Positions 44,380-57,292 of a stretch of 64,000 bases of DNA are shown here, piece after piece. The stretch covers positions 14,379,140-14,443,139 of the forward strand of contig OY365807.1 in assembly GCA_959347315.1 (NCBI GenBank), read 5' to 3'. This DNA comes from Bimastos eiseni. Taxonomy: Eukaryota > Annelida > Clitellata > Crassiclitellata > Lumbricidae. How positions within the stretch are numbered: position 1 is the stretch's first letter; the number at the start of each line of letters is the position of its first letter. A model generated the notes under the pieces. That model worked only from the letters and a program-made list of their open reading frames with translations. It did no database searches and was not told the DNA's origin. A program made the translations under genes and the position numbers.

Positions 44380-45110
44380 TCATCATCGCCGGTCAGTTTT
44401 GAATTACGGGAAATTGTCACTTGAAGTCACCATCGGTCCTTCATTAGAAAACGATCCTGAACACCTTTTGTTACAAGAACCTCGCAACGGAATGAAGCGA
44501 CTTTGAAAGGAGAAAGATATTGCTCACTCCGAGTGATCAGATGCACAACTTAAACTCGTCTTTTTGAGTTCACGATATAGCTGTCGCGTTGTTAACACGC
44601 CCAACCAATTTACCTGTTTTTGCATATCTAACGTATACAAACTGAAGCGAGGTCAGATGGCATTAGTCAGAGGTATAGTGCTAAGCATGAATGATGTGAG
44701 TTCATGCGATGGAGAACTTTGTAAGAGGCCTACAATTACACGGTATGTAGATCAGGGTAGAAAGCATGTCTTGGCTAGAGGCATATATTATATGCCTCTG
44801 TAGGTTGCTATTTTAGGCAACGCCTCCTAAGAACAGATAAACAGTGAACTATAGTGTTGGAATGATTCGGACAAAACGACATAAAGCACCAAATAAAACG
44901 TAATTCACAATTGGTATAGCTAAAAAAGACAGTTCAAAGTACCTGTCACATAGTCTTGTAAAATTAAACCGTACACACATTTTGCATTACTTTGAAAAGG
45001 CAGTCTTATTAGACTCTGAAGAATCGCTAAGAATACTATGGTAACCCTAGCCTCGTCTTGATTATGTTATACTGTATGGCGAGCGACGAGGAGGCTGACA
45101 GACCGACATG
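44380..45110. repeat. Older duplication, block A3 (mate 59,290-60,190)
   Basis: Shared stretches in order are ACCATCGGTCCTTCA-like, GAGGTCAGATG, GAATGATGTGAGTTCATG, GCCATTTTAGG(T/C)AACGCCTCCTA, GAATGATT(T/C)GGA and CTAGCCTCGTC(T/A)TGATTATG. The offset of about 15.1 kb agrees with the 39-kb block, so the tandem duplication extends at least this far. A LINE family IV tail is at 44,336-44,370. Confidence 0.75.
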
Positions 45111-45194
45111 CTGATCAGGCTATTATAGTCGGACAATTATACATTCAACCAACTATACAGAATTACAGATATACACATGTTTTTATTAGCATAC

Positions 45195-45395
<201 letters not shown>

Positions 45396-45639
45396 TAAGA
45401 CAAGGTTGGTACACCGCAACCTAGTCACAAGATATTTCATCAAGAATAATGTTTGATTTTGATTACAAGGGCCGTTTAGTTGCATAATATTATGCTTCAG
45501 CAGTACTCTTGGGGAAAAAGTTTTATTCTCTTTTACGGGCCCGGTAAAGTCGTGAGACCTAGACGAAAGTTGTACATGCGCTTGTTTACATAGTCATATA
45601 TAAACCAAGCTCACGTCACTCAGGCTTAGCGCTCCCTCT

Positions 45640-45745
45640 GACTCATGTCATCTCACCTGTTTTCAATGTACTTCTTCACACCCGCCACTCACAATGGGAT
45701 AGCTGACACCGGCTCTAGGTACGAATGCTCAACTCTTCAGACAAC
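45640..45745 (-). repeat. Inverted counterpart of 59,600-59,710
   Basis: Reverse-complemented, it shares GAAGAGTTGAG(C/T)ATTC and GGTGTCAGCTATCCCA with the later block, so a piece of the old duplication is inverted here. Confidence 0.65.
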
Positions 45746-45769
45746 AACAAAGTCATGATCAAACGGAAT

Positions 45770-46250
45770 ACCTATGTGTAACTATTTAGAGAGGAACATT
45801 TGGTAATCCACAGAATCAAATGTTTTGGCAATATCCATAATGGCGCCCAAGGAGAATTTATCACTGTCGAAGACAGCCGAAACATGGTCCTGTAGATTAG
45901 TAAGTAACATTGCAGTGGAATGCCGCAGCTGGAAGCCTTGATGAGACGGACAAAGATGTTTTCTTTATTAATAAAGTCCAAAAGTCGACTATGCGTAACT
46001 TTTCGAGGAGGTTTGAATAGATAAACAGAATTGAAATTGGTCTGTTTAATTGATAAATTTGTCTTTGAGTCCATGTTTATGTAACGGGATTTGGCTACCC
46101 TCATTGATTCATGAAAAATTTCAGTATTATGAGAAGAATTAATAATAGATGCAAGGGGTCTACAGCAATAAACTTACGTACAGGGTAAATAAAAGCAGGA
46201 TCAATGTCACCAGAACCAGATCTTCAAAGAAAGACAGATTATGACTATTG
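45770..46250 (-). pseudogene. LINE reverse transcriptase core fragment
   Basis: The minus strand, with frameshifts, reads FKPPRKVTHSRLLDFIN, then HQGFQLRHSTAMLLTNLQDH and FSLGAIMDIAKTFDSVDY (45,806-45,860). The last is catalytic motif A of reverse transcriptase (FD followed by D). The fragment stops soon after, so the second catalytic motif is missing. Confidence 0.82.
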
Positions 46251-47118
46251 ACTAGGTCTTCGGGAGTAGGTCTAGTGACAATGGATGGTCGTTGAATCGA
46301 GATTAGGGAGTCCAAGGCTGGTGTATGTAAGTCCCGATAAATGGATAAATGTAAATGTTATCAACCAGTTCTTGAGCGATGCTTGCGAAATAATTAGTTT
46401 GGTTATCAGCAAATAGCCTATACACCAGTCAAACGTTTCAACGCCATTAATATTCCTAGCGGAGGTAATCGTATCTGAAGATTAAACCTTGACGATGGAT
46501 TTAATGACCTACCATGTGTGTTTCAGGCCACGTGCTGGATTTATTATACACCTAGATGTAAAAATTCTGCTCGATTTTTCCACGGAACATTTTGAATTTT
46601 TTCTACGAACATAAAAATTTACTTATATACTACAGCGTTGGATTCTTAACAAAGAGAGAGTGAAGTTTAGCTTTGGTATCACGGGACTTCAAGAGGACAG
46701 AGGTCATCCAGGATACACTAGGATATTAGATGTTTTAATCTGCTTAGGCCTTCATGCATAATTTACAGGAAGACCGTATCGTAAGTCGTGCAAGTTTAGA
46801 AGTGAATACAATGTTATTATGGATTGTTAGCCTCGCATTTGTAATTAATATAAGATCAATCAAGTTGAGATACGAGAGATTTGAGCAAGTCCTTATAGAG
46901 GTCGTGTCAATTTGTCGGTGGGTCGGGAGAGATTAGGTGATTTGGGAACGAAAGTGGGAAACATTTCAATTCGGTTTCTGTCGATTGCAACTTCCCAAGT
47001 TCCAAATTGGCTGATTAAGCAATCAGTCAGGCTGACAATTTCGAAAATTGTCTTCAATGTGTTTCTGTTAGGCCCACTCTGTAGTCTTTGTAAATTTTTC
47101 GCTGACATGTTTGCATAA
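46251..47118. other. No gene seen
   Basis: No recognisable coding or repeat structure; short frames at 46,754-47,118 are not supported. Confidence 0.45.
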
Positions 47119-47570
47119 GGGGCCGTCCATAAAGTACGTACGCCGAAAACTTGACTTTTTGGACCTCCCCTCCCCTCTGTTGCAAGGTGTACGTTTGACA
47201 CCCCCCCCCCCCCCCGAAAGTACGTACGCTTTTGCAACCACCCCCCCCCCCGACTTGCTTCACTCGCTATATTGCTATAGTTCACAAATGGTAGCCATGT
47301 AGCCGTCTATAAAACACAGATCAAGTAGTTTTCTACGTACATACTATTTATGGACGGACCCTTCCCAGACTGTTAACATGAAGATGGATATACCTGATCG
47401 GATCGAAATTCAGTTTTTAGATGTTGCTTATTTTAAATTTTGCAGATTTCATAATTTTTTTTCTCTGCGTACGTACTTTTTTTGAGCGACCCCCTCCCCC
47501 CGTACGCAAACATACGCTTTTCCTGGACCCCCCCTCCCCCTCTGAGCGTACGTACTTTATGGACGGCCCC
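47119..47570. mobile_element. PIF/Harbinger-type MITE, 452 bp
   Basis: The termini are 25-bp perfect inverted repeats starting GGGGCCGTCCATAAAGTACG, flanked by TAA on both sides (47,116-47,118 and 47,571-47,573). A 3-bp TWA duplication with GG-starting ends is the PIF/Harbinger signature. Poly-C tracts and extra GTACGTACG copies lie inside. The frames across it are repeat translations. Confidence 0.92.
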
Positions 47571-47573
47571 TAA

Positions 47574-49115
47574 TCAGAATCGAATGAAGGCGTTTCACTT
47601 TCATTCGATGTGGTTCAACTATAGTCAGATGCCTTATATCGCTTTGGTCCGAAGCGGCGGAAGAACCAATTTATCGTAGGCTACCGTTGACCACAGAATT
47701 GCCCATGTCTAAGTAACCCATTTAATTACACGATGATGTTGTTTGCGGAAGAGAAATGTTTGGGCAAATACGTTGACTCTACTCATTTTAACGCTGTTTG
47801 AAAGAAAACCTGATATGTCGCACATTAACTAAGAGTCTCGCCCAACTAGTGACGTCGAAGTCATCAACGCCATCTTCCGAACTAAATCGACAAATAAAAG
47901 ATTTGGGACACATTTTTACGCTGCTGTCAATAGGCTGACAGACAATTTACGCGCCAACGAAAACGAATCTGCGATGAACATTATCTTATGAGCATCGGTG
48001 AAAGGGTTTTAATGGTAATGGCAACAGTGGGAACGCTTTATAATTATCAATAATCAGTGTTTGAGGTATGTTTTGTCTGCTTCTTTCACGACACTGCCTG
48101 CGTTTCGGTGACAACCTGGCTCGGCGAGACGATCGGTCAAGGTTCCAACAAATGACCGAACCTTCTTCATCACCTTGCCTCAAACGACGACCAAGGCTAA
48201 ACTGGGAGTGCAATATCATGAAGATGAGCTTCACAAGAGACTAGCTTTTGAACCCGGCATCAACCGTGTACTCCAATTTAAGTGTGAATGTCAGCATTTC
48301 GATGCATAAATTGTCCTACGTTCAGTGACTATCGTGGGATTCGTAGTTCGCCGTAAGGCTGTGAACGGAATCATCGGATGACTCTTCGCCTCGTGTGCTG
48401 GAGTTTCTCAACAAACAGGCAAATCTTAATCGAGCGTATACGCTGCGTTTTTCTTAGCTCAGCCCGACCTGGTGATGCAGGTCTTGTTCACGTGTGTAAA
48501 CTTTAGAGTTCAACTTCATTACTTGAAAATACACGAACCTTTCTTCTAGGTTCTTCCTATTTTTCTACTTTTTCTCCTCCTTCATTTTCTTGTTTTCTTG
48601 CTCCTTTTTCCTTCTTCTTCTTCGCCCTGTATACTTAAAAACCTACTGCATTTTCGTCGCTGTAACTTGAAGCTCTCCTATCACCATCCCATACAGCGCT
48701 GAGCATACGACAAACAGAAGCAATAGTATAGGCCTACATATTGACTCCAGACCAAGCTTGATCGACACTGCCATTATAATCGTCTTCTGGCGACACAGAA
48801 AAATTAATATGGCTTGTAGCACATGCTCATCGGCGCCTGTTCAGTAGACTTACTGCTGTTCATAGAGACGTTTCCCAAAGGAAGATGTGGTTATACTACT
48901 CACCGAGTTTGTAATAAGTCTCAATCTAAACACGCAGCCTATAATTATCTCTAATTTGACTTGATTTATGCATAGAATGTTACAACTGAATCTCACACTA
49001 AGCACTTCATATCTGTAAGTTGACAGCAATTTCTAATCGGCTGCAATGGCCACAGAGATCAACAGTCTATTATATATTATAATTAAATCGCAAAACATGA
49101 AAGAACTTGTTCGCC
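47574..49115. other. No gene seen; 3' flank of gene 3 at the right
   Basis: No credible frames; a CT-rich tract lies near 48,555-48,625. The 3' end of the gene 3 transcript should lie just below 49,131. Confidence 0.45.
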
Positions 49116-49130
49116 TACAATAGGCCTACA

Positions 49131-52100
49131 TCAATATCGCGTTTTGTTTCCCCAAGACTGCCAATGCCAAGGTTTCGGATGATCTAAACACACGCCCTCT
49201 TCCCACCATTTGTAGAAGTTTGGATACCAGTGAACGTAGCTTCCGTCGTCATTCGCATGCAGAAGAGCACACAGACGACACCAAGAGGATGCTGAAATAA
49301 AACTTCCAGTTTTCTTCCAGCGAAAATATTCATTGTATAGTGTATCGTTTTTATCCAGAAGGTGGAGGTAGTCAGCCAGTCGCTTCGGACTTTCAAAGTC
49401 GTCGACGTGAATGTAGGACCCTGGCGGAGCCAAGGCTTTGTAGTCGTCTGGATGCGCCCCGAGAACAATTGGCAGTACGTCATTCCTGTAAATATAATTA
49501 TTTAGCATCAAATACAGAGAAAATGGATAAACAGTTAATTGAGCAAGATACAATTTATATCCTATGAAGTTCGAAATCCACGTCAGGCAGGGTCATCTTA
49601 TTCAGTAGGCTCAGTGCCTAGGGCCTACGAAGTTATCAGGGCCTACGAATTTTTTTTATACATTTTTTAAGAATATAAAAACGAAAAAATGGATATTGAG
49701 TAATTGAAAAAAGTTTAATCATTAAACTGTAACGAAGAAGAAATTGCAAACTTATTAAGTTTAAAGTTTAAAGTGAATAACTTTTGAAACATTTCGAATT
49801 GTTGACATGCTTGCCACTTGGCCAATATAGGCCCTATATTTACATTATAAATGTTAACTTTGCGGCTCTTTGCTTTAGCGAAATCACATATCACATCTTC
49901 AGATGTCATTTCGCGCAATAGTTCGTTCTCGATTGAAAGTAGCGCAAGAGAAGAATGTCGTCATTGTCCCATCGTTGACCGCAGATAATATTTTATAAGT
50001 TCGAGTTTCGAAAATGAACGTTCATCTTCAGAATTGATTCCAAAAATCGAAAGGTAGACTCGAAAAGTAATGTTTACATTTCGGAAACTTGTAGCCAAGT
50101 TATCATCAATTTGTATTTTGTATTCTAAGCATTTTAGCCATGGCATTATTGTCAGCAAACATTCTTGAGAACATAGCAAATTCATCTGTAAATTCCTCTT
50201 CCAAATCTGATGAATATGTCTCAATTGATGACTTGGTCTAAGAAATTACTTCGTCACTTGACAAAGATCTGTCAAGAAGAAAACTAAACCATTCACGAAG
50301 TGTTGCATATGTCGTTTTCACATTTCATTTTTAAGTCTGTCTATTAAAACGTAGAAAGACTTGATACGGAATTTGTCACTAGCACTCGAATTTATAGAAA
50401 TTCACACGGAGAAAGAAAGACACATGCGTGCTCGCACAAATGGGAGAAAAGCTGTAGATGTATGTAATCATTGCGATAAACTTTAAGCAACACTCAGTCA
50501 CTCACACTGGAGAAAAACATTATGCATATAGTCAATGTAATAAAAGTTCTTCTCTCAAAGTTCTACACTAATCAACCACAAGAAAATACATTCTGCATTA
50601 AAACCATTCATGACTTGAAAAAAATAATGTGACTGTATGTGTTTAGGTTTACACGTTTAATGTTTTGTTCAAAGCAGTAGTTGAGGTATATGAAAGAGTG
50701 CCTAGGGCCTACGACGACCTAAAAACGGCTTTGACGCCAATCGATCAAAAATTGGCCTACCAGTTGAACAGCTTATGACGTATTGGTTCCAGGCCAACCA
50801 AGCCAGCTTCATCTATGTGCTGGTCGCTATTACTGCATTGTTGTCTAAGGAACAGCTACTTCGAGGGTGAATTAGAACATTGTACTAATTATACTTATCA
50901 CGATGGAACGTGCGACCGGGTGCAAACCGGTGAGCAGCAATAATAACGATCAGCCATCGACGTGCTTCCTATGCACCTAAGCCAAGCGGACTAAACGCCG
51001 GTGGCGACTTCATCTACGGTCTGCCTACACACCGACCCACGGAGAGGCCGAGAAACCAAAGTGATCAGTTAGTGCAGCGTTTTACTATTAACATTTTTTT
51101 ATTTTGATGCAAACAAATATATTCGAAATAAGTTAATTAGATTTAATTTTGGCGCCCCTAAAATATCCTCATTATAAACAGGTCGTCAAGCATTATGATT
51201 TTGGCGCCCAGGGCTCCACTCGCAGTGATTACTAAGTCACGTATGCGGCGACATAATATTCATGATAAAATTACATCTAAAATGTTAGGCTTAACCAGAC
51301 GTCGTTTTCTTATAAAATCAAATTGATCGGTTCCAGCTCAAGTGCGGTATCATCCTTCATGTAGTTAAAGTGGAATATGGTCTCAATATAATATACACAT
51401 TTTTGGTATAGTAGTTATTATAAATCTGACTTTGGAAAACTCAGAGATTTGTTCACACTATGTAACATCAAACATCATCTGTCCCTAGCTCCCCTATCCA
51501 TCACCTCTGGCTTTCCATTATAAACTTAAGTCTCACCTTTTCAAGAACTCTTACCCAGACTCCTTACCTGATATTCTACCTGACAATCTTGGTCCAAGAC
51601 GATACCTTCCAAAACAACTATTCAGTGGCGCTTTAGAAGTTTGGAGATCACGATTATGATTAAGGTTTAAATACAAAAGATTTAAAATAATAAGTGCGTA
51701 GTTTAGCGTTATTTGACTTAAATATAGCATAAACGATACAGATTATTATTTTGCGTGATACAGTGCAAGCAAATTAAGAACTGTAAGTATGAATATTTTA
51801 ACTATTTACACAATCTGCAGTACGCTTAAATTGCACTTTTAATTTGCATATAATTATAATAGACCTATTATAATTAACCCGGTATTGGCCTGTAGTGCAT
51901 TTTTGCACCATGAGATTGCAGGCCATGCTATCCGCGGCTTGTAGTGGATTTTTAGAAAAAGGGCGCAAATTCTGTCGTTTGTCCCCGAGCGCAAAATACC
52001 CTAGCTACGCCTCTGAATGTACTGCTGAAAATCGGACATCCATCCCATATAGGCCTAATTGCCACCATTCTTGAGAATTCCTCACACAGTGGAAAACGAA

Positions 52101-53725
52101 AATATTGCTAGAATTTAACTCAAAAGGAAGGTAAAGATTTAATTAGGCGTTTCCTCTTGCTCTGTTATCGGTCAACCCACATCCTGATGTAGAGTTTCGC
52201 TATTTATAATAATTAGTCTCAACTTTATCACGATACTTAGAAATTCTGTCATGTTAAAAACTTTCAGGACTCATAATATGAATTATCACGATTCTAAAAG
52301 CATAGAAATAAAGACAGGTTAGTCCCGGCATGGTTTGGTAACTTTCATTCACAAATAGATGCAAAGATAAACATGTCTTTGAATCATCGCAATTTTTACT
52401 ATTTCGGATAGAAGTACAGACTTTCAGATAATTGTCCAAAATATTTACTAGTATTAGTCCAGGTCTGATTGTTTTGCTTTGTTATAGCATCGACTTCTAG
52501 GAGAGTTACATACAACATAGGCCTAATCGAAAAATGTAAGGTGAAACCAGGTTGAGCTGAGAAGGTCGGGGAAAACGGATCCGAAGTGCATGGCAGGACC
52601 TTTAATAATAACAATAATACAAAAGTAATAGATTGTTTGAGGAGCAAATTGAATTATCCCACATACCGTTTAAAGTGCGTCTATGCCTCAGAGGCAAGTA
52701 CAGGATACGTTAAGGTAATAAGTTGTCTTGTATAATATATACATCTGGGATATACGCAGAAGTGTCAAAATAAGTACTTACTGCAAAGCATTGGTGAAGA
52801 ACTTTTCTGTGATGTAGTCCTTGCAGCAGTTATTTTCAAACGAAAGATAGAATTTGTATTCTCTCCTCAGCATTTGCAGACAACCACCCATTTCATTTTT
52901 GGGACACTTCAATTTTCCACAACGACCATAGATGTCGACTTGGATGTACTTTGATAATTCATTGGCATAATTATTTCGTCCGCTGTGGGTTCCATAGTCA
53001 CAATTGCTAACAAACCATGCTACCTGCTTGGTTCTCCCAGCAGCGTAGTTTACTCCGTCATGTAAAGGGTAACCCTCTATACCAGTGAAATTCGGAAATG
53101 TTTCAAATTTTCCATAAGGAGCCGAAATTGTGGAGTCTCTTCGGTAGAATATGGTCCAGTTGATTAGATTTCCAAGACCGTGAGAATCAAAAATGTTCAT
53201 ATGAATATTCAGCGGAGGAGATTCACCTCCAGTTATGATCCAAACCTGATCCTTGGCCTTAGGTAGTAAATTGCTCAACATAGAGGTCTTGAAGCCTTCA
53301 AGGTAAACTGCATCAGCCAACTTCACGTCCGTTGATTTCCTTGTGATGCTACAGGAATCTACTGGACATTTCTGAGATGTGAACACATGCCGACCTTCCG
53401 GTGGCGGATCTCCGTAGTTACTGTGAGGTACCTGATAAATGAGTTTTATCTTTGATGTGTTGACTTTGCCTGAGTTCTGCAAATAGTTCATAAGCCAGAT
53501 CTGGTACAAAATACGATCGTTCGTCTCATTATACTGCATCCTCAGAACCGAATCGTTTTTTCTAATCATCGTTATAGACAACTGCTGCCATTGTAGAGGC
53601 ATTCCCAAGTGCCTGATGTGTAAAAGATTCGATAAAGATTTATTTGCAATAAAGTCAAATATTACCAGGAACACAAGTGTAATGCCTACTAGCATCAAGA
53701 CAATTTTAAATCTCCCGAAATACAT
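49131..53725 (-). CDS. Alpha-1,3-fucosyltransferase-like protein (GT10), gene 3
   Basis: Exons 53,725-52,782 and 49,485-49,131 join in phase 2 (donor GTAAGT, acceptor ATTTACAG) to give 432 residues. It is predicted to be a type II Golgi glycosyltransferase using GDP-fucose. A short N-terminus precedes a membrane segment (about residues 7-24) and a stem. The motifs are NWTIFYRRD (189-197), VAWFVSNC (235-242), DIYGRCG (264-270), FENNCCKDYITEKF (296-309) and, in exon 2, VLPIVLGAHPDDY and HVDDFESPKRL. Met 53,725 is used because the frame upstream is open but has no other Met before a stop. It is about 95% like gene 2 in protein but differs in a patch at about residues 205-290. Unlike gene 2 the frame is intact. 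Confidence 0.95.
49612..50248 (-). pseudogene. hAT transposase C-terminal remnant, copy B
   Basis: Same remnant as 31,505-32,140 with a few substitutions (INSEDERSF in place of INSEGERSF; LIKYY in place of LIKNY). Carried by the segmental duplication. Confidence 0.85.
50393..50618 (+). pseudogene. C2H2 zinc-finger remnant, copy B
   Basis: Duplicate of 32,285-32,510; same THTGEKHY linker and same stops. Confidence 0.65.
51504..51674 (+). pseudogene. LINE C-terminus and tail, family IV, copy B
   Basis: Duplicate of 33,395-33,565. Confidence 0.75.
51869..52016 (-). mobile_element. hAT-type end, copy B
   Basis: Duplicate of 33,760-33,907. Confidence 0.6.
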
Positions 53726-53944
53726 TTTCTTCTGTGAAAAACTACACCTGCGTGTAGTTATCTTTTCAATTGTCTTTTCAAATACCGTATGCCTAAAGTC
53801 ACATCTGACTCATGGGTGGCCTAAATTCCGTTGCAGTCTCATTTCACACCGTTTCATTATTTTAGCCGATTGGTCAGCAATGCGTTCAGAGGACTACTAA
53901 GCGATGAAAAGAAGATGACTAAACTGATGATAAGAAGCTGTGTA

Positions 53945-54375
53945 CGCGTAATGAAATTGACTGCAAAGAGGCGAAGTTTGAAAATCGTCATCAGAATATT
54001 TCCCCCACAAAATCTGCACCGTGGTAATGTTGGTTCCGTTCTTATTATAACTTCTCTATCTTGCCCACTGTTGCTCAGTTTGAAGAGGCCGAAATGCGAA
54101 AACGCGTTGTCCTTGCATTGCGTGTTAGACAACAAACACTGTATAGTTTTGTACAACTGTTCAAATGAGAAACGCTTTAATCTGCTGCTCGGAGTCCGAC
54201 TGGTTCAATGTTCACCGTCTCTGGAAAATAAGCCATTCGTTTTATAAAATAATATCAGGCTGCCTTTGTTGGCGAATCCTTTGTATAGTAGTCCTGCACG
54301 TCATGCGAAAGTAGCATCGTTTCACACAAAGCAAACTTGCACGAGAAAATTAGACTATTGCTGAACAATAGTAGT
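53945..54375. repeat. Older duplication, upstream flank of gene 3 (mates 37,850-37,936 and 38,919-39,275)
   Basis: Continuous here but split by the ~980-bp insertion in copy A. Divergence is visibly greater than in the intron block. Confidence 0.88.
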
Positions 54376-55240
54376 GTAGTCTTGGTTAATCTTTTTGATA
54401 TTTATCGTGTCACTTATCTGAGTACCTAGCCAATCTATAGGTATAAGGAATTACCTTACAGGCAATTAGCTAAGCCACGATATCAGCCAGACGAAGTATC
54501 TACCTACAGGAAATTATGGGTGAACTTAGCAACTCGCACGAGAGGTATAAAATATAACGAAATAAATTGTTTTATTAACACGTAAACGATAACTCTAATA
54601 ATAATCAAAAGACTTTAGAAACTAACATTAACCTTAATCTGCGCCGCGTACTTAGACGTCTTAGCCTACAAGCTTTCAGAGTTCTTTCACTTATACAAGA
54701 TCACGCTGATAATGAGTTCACATATATGAAGTTCATAATCAATTACTACTCAGTTGGAGATTTCAGAATAATAACAATAACTTTATGAATAATTTTATCT
54801 AGATAATGACACAGTTACCGTCTACGTTCAATAGCGGAGTTCACCAATGCATCACTAGCGGCAGTCTTCCCCAAGATCCCAACCTACTTGACTATACCTT
54901 AACAAACCCACGAACAACGAGCGATTCCAACCAGACAGACCCTTTGTCTGACTGACTGATATAAGTTTATTTAACGACGCATCCATAACGACGATGATAT
55001 GCGTAATTTATTTTCTATGTCACGCGTTGAAGTTGCTGTACAGTATTTCATTGATCATTTAGCCCATAAGACTATCACATTGCAAAATATGAAGAATTTC
55101 TTTTAATCAGATATATTAAAATTTGAAATGACCTGACCCTAACCGGCTAACCGACTCTCGCGACGCAAATATAGGTTATAGATAATTAACGAATGTATAA
55201 TGTTCATGTATGTTATTACTAAATAAACCGGACAGATGGA
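54376..55240. other. No gene seen; inverted dispersed tail at 54,952-55,003
   Basis: AT-rich sequence. GTTTATTTAACGACGCATCC is the reverse complement of the tail at 820-873. Confidence 0.6.
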
Positions 55241-55242
55241 CG

Positions 55243-56201
55243 CAGGGCCGCCGACATAAATTCGGTGTCCATAGCCTCCTCAGGCAAAGCAGTGACCTGA
55301 ATCCGGGTCCCTAGGCCTGGATTGAAGCAGATTTTATATTCACCGAAATTTATCAAATTTCAAAAGACAGAAAAGCACGATGGCGAGGAAGTCGGAGGAT
55401 GATTTGATTGTTAGTCTGCCGTCTCTTATGAGTGTGATGAATGCAATAATGAACAGAATAATTATGAGTAATAATGAGTTAATAATGAGCTGTAATTCTG
55501 TGTAGAAAGTTTTTCATGGAAATTTTTTATGGAAATACCAAGACTGAGAAGGCACCTGAAAGCAGTAGGCCTTATAGACATTGATCTTGAAGAAGCGGAA
55601 GATTGGTCAGTGTTTGATGTCTTGAAATTCATTTCAGATCTTGCGATTTTCTCAATTGAAAGTGATGTAGCAAAAGGCATTGGTTTCGATGAAGTTATTA
55701 GTGATTAACAAATTCGCTGCTTCTTAGGCAAGGAAATGAAAGTTCTGATAAAGGCTGATTATCGAAAACCACGATACAAAAAAGTAATAGAATTCCTTGC
55801 ATTTCATGCCGTTTGCTCCAAACTCCTACGGATTAACTTAAGTTGCTATTTGGGCAGTTAATATCAGTGTAATTGCAAGTTTTGCAACAGATAAACTCCT
55901 ATCATGTAGTTGTAACGTTTAATGCTGAATTGTAAATATAATTTTTCTATTTTGATGTAGCCTAGTTCTTAAATGCGTTTAAACCTACGGACTCTATTGT
56001 TTTGTTGCTCTGTCCTTCGTAATTGTACGCCTACTTTAGGAGTTCTAGGTTCATAATTTACAAATATCACTATAGACTCTGCAATGGTCTTTTGGAAGAG
56101 TCGGAGTAGGGGAGAAGGTCCTAGCACTTCATGGAAGAAGTCGGGAGAGGTGACACCATGATTTACCGCACCGGGTGACACCAGCCCTAGCTACGCCACT
56201 G
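55243..56201 (+). pseudogene. hAT remnant with ZMYM1-like transposase fragments
   Basis: The plus strand at 55,525-55,708 reads IPRLRRHLKAVGLIDIDLEE, DWSVFDVLKFIS and then, after a deletion, DLAIFSIESDVAKGIGFDEV. These are two C-terminal pieces of a hAT (ZMYM1-like) transposase fused together. The right-hand CTAGCTACGCCACTG (56,201) is a hAT end, CAGTGGCGTAGCTAG in reverse, followed inward by GTGTCACC repeats. CAGGGCCGCCGAC at 55,243 may be another end. The ends do not share a target duplication, so more than one element may be involved. Confidence 0.65.
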
Positions 56202-56259
56202 ATGTGCTGGTTGATTGCATAATATATCAATTATCAATCCAACATAATAAAACTAATAA

Positions 56260-56870
56260 TAATCATAATTATAATAATAATAGTAATAATAATAATAATA
56301 ATAACAATTATAATAATAATTATATTGGGTTAATAGTTAATAAATTAACAAGTTAGTAGTAATAAGTTAACAAGTTAATAATAATAATAATAATAATTAA
56401 TGTAATAACGATAATGATAATGCTAATATTTCAGTATTTAAGTCTGATAAAAACATAAAAATAAATAATAATACTAATAATACAAATAATGGGTTAATAG
56501 TTGATAAATTAACAAGTTAGTAGTAATAAGTTAACACGTTAATTATAATAATAAATTAATAATAATAATTATAAAAATAATAATAATTATAATAATAATA
56601 ATAGTAACAATAATAATAATAACAATGGGTTAATAGTTAATAAATTAACAAGTTAATAGTAATTGATTGAAAGGCTAATAATAATAATAATAATAAAAAT
56701 AGGTAAATAGTTAATAAATTAACAAATTAATGGTAATAAGTTAACAAGTTAATAATAATAATAATAATTATAACAATGATAATGATTATAATTCAGTGGT
56801 TACCTCGGGTAAAAACATAAAAATAAATAATAATAATAATAATAGCAATAATGATAATGATAACGATAGT
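56260..56870. repeat. AAT-rich satellite with a GTTAATAGTTAATAAATTAAC unit
   Basis: AATAAT tracts are interrupted by four copies of a longer unit starting at about 56,327, 56,492, 56,628 and 56,703 (GTTAATAGTTAATAAATTAA, then AAGTTAACAAGTTAATAAT in three of them). TAAAAACATAAAAATAAATA recurs at 56,447 and 56,811. Confidence 0.88.
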
Positions 56871-57290
56871 AATAATAACAGTTTCTAACAATCTGATGTA
56901 TCATGTCTACCTCGGGCGAGAAAAAAACTTAGTTTTATTGCAAATTGACAAACCGCAGCATGATTATAAGAAAAAGATGATGGGACGAGGACCAGTTATT
57001 TATTTAACTTCGATTAAATTAAGCAAAAATACTTCAGAAATACAAAAATTAGCTTCTATCCAACTTATATTTAAGCAACAACTATTTTTCTTCAATCAAA
57101 CATCTCTTTGAACAAAAATATAAGTAACTAATTTTCAGGTCAATCTCGAGACAAAGCGATGCAATATTATACATTTTGGTGTTGATTCATTGGTGTTAGT
57201 TTAATAATTTATCCAAAAATCAGACATATTGTCAAAGAACAAGCTAACTTATGAATTTTTCCTTCTTTTGTTAGATGCATAGGATGGGAA
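56871..57290. other. No gene seen
   Basis: Short AT-rich stretch; the 86-codon frame at 56,851-57,111 partly reads the AAT repeat. Confidence 0.45.
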
Positions 57291-57292
57291 AG

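Larger units (their letters stand above)
49116..53700. repeat. Duplicated segment, copy B (mate 31,008-35,590)
   Basis: Contains gene 3 and the same intronic transposon debris as copy A. Confidence 0.95.

Noticed and set aside
47054..47302. Gly-rich and Pro-rich frames near 47.2 kb
   Set aside because: They read the poly-C tracts of the Harbinger MITE.
55462..55680. 72-codon minus-strand frame
   Set aside because: Antisense to the hAT transposase fragments on the plus strand.
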